The translations under genes and the position numbers were made by a program. 64,000 bases of DNA from Mesorhizobium zhangyense (GTDB lineage Bacteria; Pseudomonadota; Alphaproteobacteria; Rhizobiales; Rhizobiaceae). The notes under the pieces are model-generated. The model worked only from the letters and a program-made list of their open reading frames with translations, did no database searches and was not told where the DNA came from. Shown here in pieces: positions 18,054 to 26,049 of the stretch. The stretch lies in contig NZ_JAAKZG010000007.1 of the NCBI RefSeq assembly GCF_011045115.1, forward strand, positions 62,001 through 126,000, in the 5' to 3' direction. The stretch's first letter is position 1. Each line of letters opens with the position of its first letter.

Positions 18054-18815
18054 TCAGGCGGAAGCTGTTTCGAACGGCAGAATATCCTTCATCTTATAGG
18101 CGACTTCCGTGCGGTTCGTCGCTTTCAGCTTGCGCATGATGTTGCGGATATGAACCTTCACCGTGCTTTCGCGCAGGTTCAGTTCATAGGCGATGACCTT
18201 GTTCGCCTTGCCGCGGCGCAGGGCTTCGGCAACGTCGGCCTGACGCGGCGTGAACAGATCTGCGATGGCGGAACGCTTTGGCTTGGCGGACAGGAAGGCG
18301 TCCTGCATGGCAAGCACGCTGCTCACCGGCACGAAGACCCCGCCGGCCAATGCCAGCTTGATCGCCTCGACGCATATCTCAACGCCAACCGACGCCGGGA
18401 TATAGCCTTTGACCCCGCAATCGAGAGCGGTGAAGACCTGCGTGAGGTCGTCGAGATCGGCAAGAATCACGACCGGTATCGACTTGAACTCGGACACGAC
18501 TTCCCGGATTTCCGCGCTGACTTCGGCGTCTGTGACCTTGTTTGCGCCGATATGCAGGAGAATCGCAGCCGGAGGCAGGTGGAGATCGGTGTTTTCCCGC
18601 CAGTCTTCAAGCGAGCTATATGCTGCGACTTCCCGAAGGCTGCCCTGTCCCGCCAGGCTGCGTGACAGACATTCCCGGGTAAGTGCGCGGCAATCGATCA
18701 GAACAAGCGATCGATCTTCCGTAGGTTGTCGTTCAAGGTTGATCTCTTCCGAAGAAGGGGTGATTGCAGGGCTGGTAGGATACCTCGCGCTGCTGTGTGC
18801 TGAAATAGATATCAT
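18054..18815 (-). CDS. LuxR/NarL-type regulator with degenerate receiver domain
   Basis: 253 residues. A low-complexity N-terminus (1-33) precedes a receiver-like domain (about 36-155) and a LuxR HTH (about 185-250; LTPRQADVAEALRRGKANK and VKVHIRNIMRKL). The position of the phospho-acceptor Asp is His88 (AAILLHIGA), and the conserved Lys region reads GYIPAS, so control by phosphorylation is unlikely. It is divergent from the cyclase gene at 19092, and a Crp-like site (18902-18917) lies 87 nt before its start. It may belong to the same cAMP circuit. The target is unknown. Confidence 0.88.
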   Translation of the reverse strand: MISISAHSSARYPTSPAITPSSEEINLERQPTEDRSLVLIDCRALTRECLSRSLAGQGSLREVAAYSSLEDWRENTDLHLPPAAILLHIGANKVTDAEVSAEIREVVSEFKSIPVVILADLDDLTQVFTALDCGVKGYIPASVGVEICVEAIKLALAGGVFVPVSSVLAMQDAFLSAKPKRSAIADLFTPRQADVAEALRRGKANKVIAYELNLRESTVKVHIRNIMRKLKATNRTEVAYKMKDILPFETASA

Positions 18816-18901
18816 GTGGCTTACTTCCTCATATATATCCGGTTTGCCGGGAATTTCTTTCCCAGGCTCAGCGCACGATGCATCTCCTGCGGAGATTCGT
18901 A

Positions 18902-18917
18902 TGTGAAGCTTGTTACA
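18902..18917. promoter_or_regulatory. Crp-like site, one mismatch
   Basis: TGTGAAGCTTGTTACA fits TGTGA-N6-TCACA with one change (TTACA). It lies in the 276-nt region between the divergent LuxR gene and the cyclase at 19092. No other clear element was seen in that gap. Confidence 0.5.
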
Positions 18918-19091
18918 TTCATTGATTTTGTTATCGGTGGGTGATTTGCCGAAATGCAGATTGAAGAATAACCAAGCATTGAAACAGATTCGTGACTTGA
19001 AGAAAGCAAGGTCAAATGAGCAATTTCGATTGCGGCTTGCAGATCAAGGCGGTAACTTTTCATACCGGGGACGAAAAGGTAACAGGGGGAT

Positions 19092-20858
19092 ATGGCTGAG
19101 CGGCAGTATACGCGTCAGCTCGCGACTATAATTTCCATCGATGCGGTGGGCTTCTCACGCCTGATGGGCCTCAACGACGAGGCCGCTGTTTCCGCGTTCG
19201 AGGAACGGAGAGGAGTGATTGTCGAGAGTTGCACTTCCTTCGGCGGCCGAACCTTCGGCGCCGCCGGCGACAGTATCATGGCAGAGTTCGGCACGCCGAT
19301 CGACGCCTTGCGGGCGGCGTTTGACTTTCAGGAGAAGATAGCAGCGATCAATGCTTCTGCTCCCGAAGAGATACGCATGCCGTTTCGCGCAGGCATCAAC
19401 ACGGGCAATGTGATCGTGCGGGATGAAAGCCTGTATGGCGACGATGTGAACATCGCCGCCCGCATTCAGGAATTCGCCCCGCATGATGGCCTCGCGATAT
19501 CCAAGACGACCTGGCATCACGTGAGGGACAAGTCCGTCGCCGAATTCACGGACCTTGGTGAATTCTCGCTCAAGAATATCGCCTTGCCGGTTCAGGTCTT
19601 CATCGCCGCGCGCGGAGGCAAGCCGTCTCCTGCGATTGCGGGTCTATATGGGTCAGCCCGACCAAACCCGGCGCCGAGCGGGCCGCCTGCGGTTGCGGTA
19701 CTGCCGTTCGGTATCGAGGGTGACGGTCGCGAAATCGAATATATGGCCGAAGGTATCGCTGAAGACATCATCCAGGGTCTTTCGAATACCAGATGGCTGC
19801 CGGTGATTGCCAGGAGCTCCAGTTTCCAGTTTCGCGACGATACACTCGGCACGCGGCTTGTCGGCAACGCTTTGGGCGCGCGCTACATCGTCAGCGGAAA
19901 GCTTGCCCATGGCGGCGGCAAGATACGCGTTCACGTCAATCTTGCCGATGCTTCCAACGGGCGGCAGGTCTGGTCGCGGCGCTTCGACCGCGATTTCACC
20001 GGCATTATCGACCTTCAGGACGAGATCGGTGGCGAAATCGTTTCCATCCTGGAAAAGGAGGTTGACCGGGCAGAGCAGGTGCGCACGTTCCAGGTGCCTT
20101 GGGAAAGCATGGAAACGTGGCAACTCGTCAGGCGCGGGCGCTGGCACATGCAGCGGCGCACAAGCGAGGACACCAAGCTCGCGCTCGAGTTTTTCGAGAA
20201 GGCGTTTGTGGAAGATCCGAATTCCTCGGCAGTGCTCAACGAACTTGCCTGGTGGTATTTCTGGCGGGCCTGGCTGCGCTTCGGTCACATCGAGGACCTT
20301 GCCAAGGTGGTCGATTTCTCGCGCAAGGCGCTGTTGATGGACAGCCAGGATGCGCGGCCGCACGCTCATCTCGGTATCACGGAAATCATGCGCGGACGCC
20401 CGAAACTGGCGCTGGAGCATCTTGGCGAAGCACTTCATATCAATCCGAGCTTTGCCTTCGCGCGCTCAGCCATGGGCAGTGCCCACCTTCTTCTCGGGCA
20501 GGCGAGGCAGGCTATGCCCCTGCTGCTCGATGCCGAACGGCTGAGCCCCTTCGATATCTATGGTTTCCACAATCTCGGGGAACTGACCGCTGCCCACTCC
20601 TTCATGCATGACTGGGATGCCGCGATCGAGACCGCCAATCGGTCACTCGACCTTTCTCCGGGGTATTTCTACGCCCGCTTTCTCAAGGTTGGCGCGCTCG
20701 CGCGAAGCGGAAGGATAAACGAGGCGAAGCGGGAACGCGCTATTTTCGAGACGCGCCATCCGGATTTTTCGATTGATCGCGTGGCGTGGATACCCTTCAC
20801 CGAAAAGTCGGCAAACACCTATCTGATCGAGAATTTCGAGTTGGCGCAACGAGATTGA
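19092..20858 (+). CDS. Class III adenylate/guanylate cyclase with TolB-like and TPR domains (first of two)
   Basis: 588 residues. The cyclase domain (about 8-175) has metal-binding Asp in IISIDAVGFS and GDSIMAEF, and the Asn/Arg transition-state pair in DVNIAARI. The middle (about 195-310) is the TolB/FlgO-like segment (PAVAVLPFGIEGDGREIEYM...), and TPR-type helices follow (about 365-570). There is no membrane helix, so it is cytosolic. This architecture is common in rhizobia, which hold many cyclases. It converts ATP to cAMP; guanylate cyclase activity cannot be excluded from sequence. It lies 108 nt before the P450/DyP gene in the same direction and is a paralogue of the gene at 26050. Confidence 0.9.
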   Translation: MAERQYTRQLATIISIDAVGFSRLMGLNDEAAVSAFEERRGVIVESCTSFGGRTFGAAGDSIMAEFGTPIDALRAAFDFQEKIAAINASAPEEIRMPFRAGINTGNVIVRDESLYGDDVNIAARIQEFAPHDGLAISKTTWHHVRDKSVAEFTDLGEFSLKNIALPVQVFIAARGGKPSPAIAGLYGSARPNPAPSGPPAVAVLPFGIEGDGREIEYMAEGIAEDIIQGLSNTRWLPVIARSSSFQFRDDTLGTRLVGNALGARYIVSGKLAHGGGKIRVHVNLADASNGRQVWSRRFDRDFTGIIDLQDEIGGEIVSILEKEVDRAEQVRTFQVPWESMETWQLVRRGRWHMQRRTSEDTKLALEFFEKAFVEDPNSSAVLNELAWWYFWRAWLRFGHIEDLAKVVDFSRKALLMDSQDARPHAHLGITEIMRGRPKLALEHLGEALHINPSFAFARSAMGSAHLLLGQARQAMPLLLDAERLSPFDIYGFHNLGELTAAHSFMHDWDAAIETANRSLDLSPGYFYARFLKVGALARSGRINEAKRERAIFETRHPDFSIDRVAWIPFTEKSANTYLIENFELAQRD

Positions 20859-20876
20859 GGCAAGGCCGGGCAGCAC

Positions 20877-20892
20877 TGTGAAGCAACTCACA
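20877..20892. promoter_or_regulatory. Perfect Crp (cAMP receptor) site before the P450/DyP gene
   Basis: TGTGAAGCAACTCACA is a perfect TGTGA-N6-TCACA dyad, centred 82 nt before the start codon at 20967. A weak -10 candidate CATAGA (20912-20917) would put the dyad about 40 bp before the transcription start, the class II activator position. Confidence 0.75.
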
Positions 20893-20966
20893 TACGTCGC
20901 AGTTGCGCCGCCATAGATCACATCGTTGGGCATCCAAATGGCTGAAGACGCCGGGGCTTTGAGGCG

Positions 20967-23900
20967 ATGATCAAAACCAAATATTATGACGGCATTCTCG
21001 AGGCGCAGAAGACGCAGCGTCCTGCTGCGGAACTGCCGGCCTTCAACATAGAGCGCCTTCGCACCACCAAGAGCCTGATCGGACGAGTTCTGAGCCCGCT
21101 TGCCCCGGAACCGCGTACGGTGTTCCGCGTCCTCCGACGCTTTTGGCCCATGCTGAGGATCGGCAAATTCCTGCTGGTGACCAGAAATGCCGATGTCCGC
21201 GAAATCCTTGAGCGGCAGGATGTCTTCGAAACCCCCTACGGCCCCGAAATGACGGAAATCGCCGGCGGGTTCAACTTCATCCTTGGCATGCAGGATGGGC
21301 CAACATACCGGCGCATGAAGTCAACGGTCCTCAGTGCCTTTCCCGTGGACGAGATCGGCTGGAAGGTAAGGGAGATAGCCGCACAACATTCACAGGAAAT
21401 CATGCAGCGGGCCGGGCCGGGCTTCGATGTCGTGCGCCATCTGTTGAAGATCGTGCCGGCGCGCATCTGCAGGGACTATTACGGAATGACGATCGACGAC
21501 GACAATGAGTTCGTCGACTGGTCGAATGCGCTGAGCGGGCTTTTCTTCGGCGATCCGGGCGGAAAGCCGATAGTCCGCGAACTCGCAGTCGTCGCTGCGG
21601 CCCATATGACAAGGGCGGTGGATCTCTCGATCCAGGCGGTTCGCGAGGGGCGCACGGATCGGGAAACGCCGCTCGGCCGTCTCGTCGAAATGCTCGACCG
21701 TGACACACCGGCGGTGAGCCTGGGCGAAGTTCATTCCATCATGCTCGGCATGATAGCCGGTTTTGCGCCGACAAATCTTCTGGCGGCGGGCAATTGCCTC
21801 GATGTGATCCTTTCGCGCCCGGAAGCGCAGAAAGCAGTCGAAGATGCCGTAGCCGATGGTGACAACGAACAACTCGACCGGGCGATCCGCGAGGCGATGC
21901 GGTTCAAGCCGATCTGGTTCGGGCCATTCCGCTACGCGGCACAGGACGTCGTCATTGCAAAGGGAACGTCGCGCGAGCGCACGGTCAAGGCGGGGACATC
22001 CGTGATGCCGGCGACGTTCTCGGCAATGTTTGATTCCGATGCCGTCGAACGGCCGGACGAATTCGACACCAACCGTCCGGCCCGCGACTATCTTCTCTTC
22101 GGCCATGGCATCCACCAGTGCATCGGCGCGGCGATGGCGAAGATACAGATCGCCGAGGCATTTCGCGCCTTGTTCACGAAGAAGGGTGTGCGGCGGGCAA
22201 AGGGAAGGGCAGGCAAGCTCAACTCTCTCGGAGCCTATCCGGAGAGCCTGAAGGTCGATTTCGAAACCTCGCCGCTTTCAAAGACCATGACACATTCCAT
22301 GGTCACCGTAATCTGCAAGGTAGAACCTGGCGTCTCGTTGAAAGCCTTGCGCGAAAAGGTTGCCGCGTTTGGCAATCCCGCCACTGGCCAGATTGCTGCC
22401 GCACTCGATGCGAATGGCTCCATTCATTTCGCGAGCCTTGCCGTGGCCTGCAAGGCGGAACCTGCGGATGAGAAGAGCGATGATGAAGCGCATCTTGTCC
22501 TTGAGCTGTCCGGAGATGGGACGGATGAAGCCGTGATGGACAATTTTGCCGCGACCGCCGGTCATCTCGTCAGGGGGATATTCGAGGAAGCGGGCGGCCT
22601 AAGCAGCGCGGAAGCGCTCGAAACGCTCATGCGCAAGCATGCGGTCAAGATTTCGCAATTGTTTGGCAGCAACGCCGGTCTGGTCTTCTCCGGCACGCCG
22701 GGGCATTCGGTTGCGCGCATTCACGCCGAGGCAAAGCTTGAAAACGCGGCGCGGCAGATCATAGCAACGATGGATAGGCCCGGCGGCGAGAATGCAGGCA
22801 AGACGCTGGCCAAGGTCAGAGAGCGCCTTGCTGAAAACAAGGACTATGGCTGGGCGCTGGAGCCTGCCGAAGGTTTGCTGGAATTGCCCGGAGGCAGCGG
22901 CTGGCGTGCCGCCTGGATGACTTTCAAGGCGCCATGGGTATTTTTCCCGACGGTGATCATGCTGCTTGTCTTATGGTGGATGACCTTCAATTTGACCTTT
23001 GGTCTCGGGGGCGGTGTCATTCGGATCGCCTTCCTTAGCATCCTCGCATTGGGACTTACCCTTGGCGGGCTTATCGTATTCTTCGGCATAATAGGTGGGC
23101 TGCTTTACCTGGGGTTGAGACGCCTCGAAAAACGCGATGTGCCGAGCGAAACCTCTGTCGATCCCGACCGTCTCGAAACGATAATCTCACGCGAAAACCA
23201 TATCCTGCAGAACAATCTGACCGCGATCTCGGTCATGAAGCCCAGCACGATGAGAAGGCTCGCATTGCGGCTGGCCTTCTACATAATCTCCATCTCGGCG
23301 AAGAGCATCTATCGACCCGGCTTTCTCTCTGGCATCAACACCATCCATTTCGCCCGATGGGTGCTTCTGCCAGGCACCAACAAACTTATGTTTTTCAGCA
23401 ATTACGGCGGCAGCTGGGAAAGCTATCTGGAGGACTTCATAGCCAAGGCCCATCTCGGCCTGACGGGTGTCTGGAGCAACACGCTCGGCTTTCCGCGTGC
23501 GCGCGCGCTGTTCTGGAAGGGTGCGACGGATGGCGACCGGTTCAAGCGTTGGGCGCGGTTGCAGCAGATACCGACATTGTTTTGGTACTCCGCCTATCCG
23601 GAACTCAACACCGGCCGCATACGCATGAACTCGCTCATTCGCTCGGGCATCGCCAAGGCCGAGACGGAAAGCGAGGCGCGCGATTGGCTTGGCCTGTTCG
23701 GCTCCACGCCCCGTCCGCCCGGCACGCTGGAAACGAGAGAGATACAAACGATCTTCTTCGGCCCGTTAGGCCCGCTGCATCTCGGCCAGATGGTTGCCGT
23801 GCGCATACCGGATGGACTTCCGCGCACAAAGCGCAAGGCATGGCTGAAATACGTTGCCCTTAGAACTAGCTTCGCGAACCAATTGCCGAAGGATTGCGCG

Positions 23901-25142
23901 ACGGTCGCCATGTTCGGCCCGCAAGGCCTGGTGCGTCTCGGACTTGACGATGCCGCTGCAAACGGAGGCCTGTCGACATTCCCGTCCGTCTTTCGGCAGG
24001 GGATGGGCAGCCCGGCCAGAAGCCGCGTGCTCGACGACGTCGGAAACAGTGCGCCGGAAAAATGGGACTGGGGCTCGCCTGAAAAGCCCGTTGATGCGGT
24101 GGTGGTGTTCTACGCCGACGATGAGAAAATCCTCAAGCAGAACGTCGCTGCGTTCGAGAAAGAGACGAAAGCGGCCGGAATGACAATTGCCGCGCAGTTG
24201 CCGCTTGCCGTTAATCGCAAGGGGGACCTGGCCTTCGAGCATTTCGGCTTTGCCGACGGCATCTCGCAGCCGGTAATCAACGGCACCCCGCGCTCAAGCA
24301 AGCCGGTCGATCCGATGCATCAGGTTGCGCCGGGCGAGTTCCTCTTCGGCTACAAGGACGAACTCGGCTTCTATCCTCCGACGCCGACAATCCCGTCGTC
24401 GCTCGATCGAACCGGTATTCTGCCGGAGATCGAGAAAGAGGAATTGCCGCTGTTCGGCTGCGAATCCGATCTTCGCGATTTTGGCAGGAACGGTACTTTC
24501 GTCGTCATGCGCCAGATAGAGCAGCACGTCGAAAAGTTTCACGGCTTCTGTCAGGCGGCGGCGAAGGAACACCGGCGTAAGTCGAACAATGCCGCCATAA
24601 CGCCTCACTGGATCGCTGCCAAGATGGTCGGGCGCTGGCAGGATGGGACATCGCTGGTGCGCAATCCAAACGCCCGTGGTGCGCGTGAACCGGACAATGA
24701 TTTCTCCTTTGCCGACGAGGACCCGCAAGGACTGCAATGCCCGCTGGGCTCGCATGTGCGCCGGTCGAACCCGCGCGATTCACTGGGCGAAGACCGTGCG
24801 GCTCAGATCAAGATCAACAAGCGGCACCGCATTTTGCGCGTCGGCAGAACCTATGAGAAGGATGGCGAAAAGGGCCTGCTGTTCATGTGTCTCAACGCCG
24901 ATATCGAGCGCCAATATGAGTTCATGCAGCAAAGCTGGGTTTCCGCCGTCTCCTTCAACGGCCTGCAGGAAAAGGACCCGGCGATCGGCACGCAGAAAGA
25001 CGATGCAGGCCGCTTTTCGATCCCGTCGCCTGAGGGAAGCATCGTGCTGGAGAAGCTTCCGAGTTTTGTGACTACGCGCGGCGGGGGTTATTTCTTCATG
25101 CCGAGCCGCTCAGCCATGCAGTATCTGATTTCACGGCTGTAA
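20967..25142 (+). CDS. Cytochrome P450 / DyP-type peroxidase membrane fusion protein
   Basis: 1391 residues. Residues 1-430 are a P450: ExxR at Glu309-Arg312 (EAMR) and haem loop FGHGIHQCIG with thiolate Cys385. The I-helix reads AGFAPTN (264-270), without the acid-alcohol pair of O2-activating P450s. Residues 430-640 form an unassigned linker domain. Two hydrophobic helices at about 653-715 should anchor it in a membrane. Residues about 740-1391 hold an N-terminal extension (SNYGGSWESYLEDF at about 811) and a DyP-type peroxidase core with the GxxDG motif GFADG (1094-1098, distal Asp1097) and proximal haem ligand candidate His1263 in GSHVRRSNPRD. Two haem centres are thus expected. The reaction is unknown; fungal Ppo enzymes also pair a peroxidase with a P450 but with an unrelated peroxidase and the reverse order. 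A Crp site precedes it, and a Crp-type gene is convergent 12 nt downstream. Confidence 0.9.
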   Translation: MIKTKYYDGILEAQKTQRPAAELPAFNIERLRTTKSLIGRVLSPLAPEPRTVFRVLRRFWPMLRIGKFLLVTRNADVREILERQDVFETPYGPEMTEIAGGFNFILGMQDGPTYRRMKSTVLSAFPVDEIGWKVREIAAQHSQEIMQRAGPGFDVVRHLLKIVPARICRDYYGMTIDDDNEFVDWSNALSGLFFGDPGGKPIVRELAVVAAAHMTRAVDLSIQAVREGRTDRETPLGRLVEMLDRDTPAVSLGEVHSIMLGMIAGFAPTNLLAAGNCLDVILSRPEAQKAVEDAVADGDNEQLDRAIREAMRFKPIWFGPFRYAAQDVVIAKGTSRERTVKAGTSVMPATFSAMFDSDAVERPDEFDTNRPARDYLLFGHGIHQCIGAAMAKIQIAEAFRALFTKKGVRRAKGRAGKLNSLGAYPESLKVDFETSPLSKTMTHSMVTVICKVEPGVSLKALREKVAAFGNPATGQIAAALDANGSIHFASLAVACKAEPADEKSDDEAHLVLELSGDGTDEAVMDNFAATAGHLVRGIFEEAGGLSSAEALETLMRKHAVKISQLFGSNAGLVFSGTPGHSVARIHAEAKLENAARQIIATMDRPGGENAGKTLAKVRERLAENKDYGWALEPAEGLLELPGGSGWRAAWMTFKAPWVFFPTVIMLLVLWWMTFNLTFGLGGGVIRIAFLSILALGLTLGGLIVFFGIIGGLLYLGLRRLEKRDVPSETSVDPDRLETIISRENHILQNNLTAISVMKPSTMRRLALRLAFYIISISAKSIYRPGFLSGINTIHFARWVLLPGTNKLMFFSNYGGSWESYLEDFIAKAHLGLTGVWSNTLGFPRARALFWKGATDGDRFKRWARLQQIPTLFWYSAYPELNTGRIRMNSLIRSGIAKAETESEARDWLGLFGSTPRPPGTLETREIQTIFFGPLGPLHLGQMVAVRIPDGLPRTKRKAWLKYVALRTSFANQLPKDCATVAMFGPQGLVRLGLDDAAANGGLSTFPSVFRQGMGSPARSRVLDDVGNSAPEKWDWGSPEKPVDAVVVFYADDEKILKQNVAAFEKETKAAGMTIAAQLPLAVNRKGDLAFEHFGFADGISQPVINGTPRSSKPVDPMHQVAPGEFLFGYKDELGFYPPTPTIPSSLDRTGILPEIEKEELPLFGCESDLRDFGRNGTFVVMRQIEQHVEKFHGFCQAAAKEHRRKSNNAAITPHWIAAKMVGRWQDGTSLVRNPNARGAREPDNDFSFADEDPQGLQCPLGSHVRRSNPRDSLGEDRAAQIKINKRHRILRVGRTYEKDGEKGLLFMCLNADIERQYEFMQQSWVSAVSFNGLQEKDPAIGTQKDDAGRFSIPSPEGSIVLEKLPSFVTTRGGGYFFMPSRSAMQYLISRL

Positions 25143-25154
25143 GCCTTTGGCCGA

Positions 25155-25862
25155 TCAGCCGTCCTCAAAATCGGCGATGTCCTGCAGCGCCTGCCGGTCC
25201 TTGACGCGAATGCCGCCCCGCTTCATTTCGATCAGGGAGCGGCCGCGCCAGTCGTTCAGGATCTTGTTCACCGATTCCCGGGTCGCGCCGAGAAATTCGG
25301 CAAGCTCGGTCTGCGATATCAGTATCCATCCTCCGGAATCGCCCATATGCCCGGAAAGGAAGTTCAAGCGCTTCGCAAGGCGCGCCTCGATCTTCAGGAG
25401 CGCGTGATCTCCCAACTCGCCGCTTACCCATCGCAGGCGGGCGCAAAGCAATTCGATTATGGCGCGGGCAAGGGGAGGGTTCTTTTCGATCCTGTCGAAG
25501 AGCTGGTTGCGGCTGACGGAAACCAGCTCGCAATCGGTGAGACATGTCGCCGTCGCCGTGCGGGGCTGACCGTCCAGCACGCCGATCTCGCCGATCAGGC
25601 TCTGCGACAGTTCCATATTGGCGACGAGCTTTTTCCCGCTGGAGGAATAGATGGAAATTTCGACGGTACCGCTCAGGACGCCGTAAAGGCGTTCCGGCAT
25701 ATCCTCCTGCATGAAAAGATGCTCGCCCGCGCGAAAGCGCTCGGGTTTGCAATCCTTGAACAGAAGGTTGAAAAGACCCGGGCCAAGCCTGACGGCACGC
25801 GCAGCTGAATCGTTATGCCTGTCGGCGTCGGCACCCGGCCTTCGGTTGTCTTCTGACAGCAT
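25155..25862 (-). CDS. Crp/Fnr family regulator with cAMP-type phosphate-binding cassette
   Basis: 235 residues. The cyclic-nucleotide fold (about 35-150) has the phosphate-binding cassette GEIGVLDGQPRTATA, with the Glu and Arg that hold cAMP in Crp. There are no Fnr-type N-terminal cysteines. The HTH (about 180-215) has recognition helix TRESVNKIL against SRETVGRIL in E. coli Crp, so Arg and Glu that read TGTGA are kept and the last Arg is Lys. It is convergent with the P450/DyP gene and lies between two cyclases, so it is the natural candidate to bind 20877-20892. The ribosome site before the start at 25862 is weak. Confidence 0.92.
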   Translation of the reverse strand: MLSEDNRRPGADADRHNDSAARAVRLGPGLFNLLFKDCKPERFRAGEHLFMQEDMPERLYGVLSGTVEISIYSSSGKKLVANMELSQSLIGEIGVLDGQPRTATATCLTDCELVSVSRNQLFDRIEKNPPLARAIIELLCARLRWVSGELGDHALLKIEARLAKRLNFLSGHMGDSGGWILISQTELAEFLGATRESVNKILNDWRGRSLIEMKRGGIRVKDRQALQDIADFEDG

Positions 25863-25944
25863 CTTGGCGTTAACTCGTTCATTCAGGGAAGGAACCGCTG
25901 CGTGCAGCGATTTTCCTACCTTGCGGATATCGGATCAGTCGATA

Positions 25945-25966
25945 CACGGTCAACCGTGCACGGTCA
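25945..25966. repeat. Short direct and inverted repeat upstream of the Crp-family gene
   Basis: CACGGTCA occurs at 25945-25952 and 25959-25966, and CACGGT/ACCGTG (25945-25950, 25953-25958) forms a small dyad. It lies about 80 nt before the Crp-family start in a 187-nt gap. Possible operator; no known consensus. Confidence 0.35.
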
Positions 25967-26049
25967 GCTTCATTTGTCGGCATGCTGAATCAACGTTCAA
26001 TTGATTATAGCATCTTTTTCTGCAGGCAAAGGCAGGTGTTTGGTGCGGT

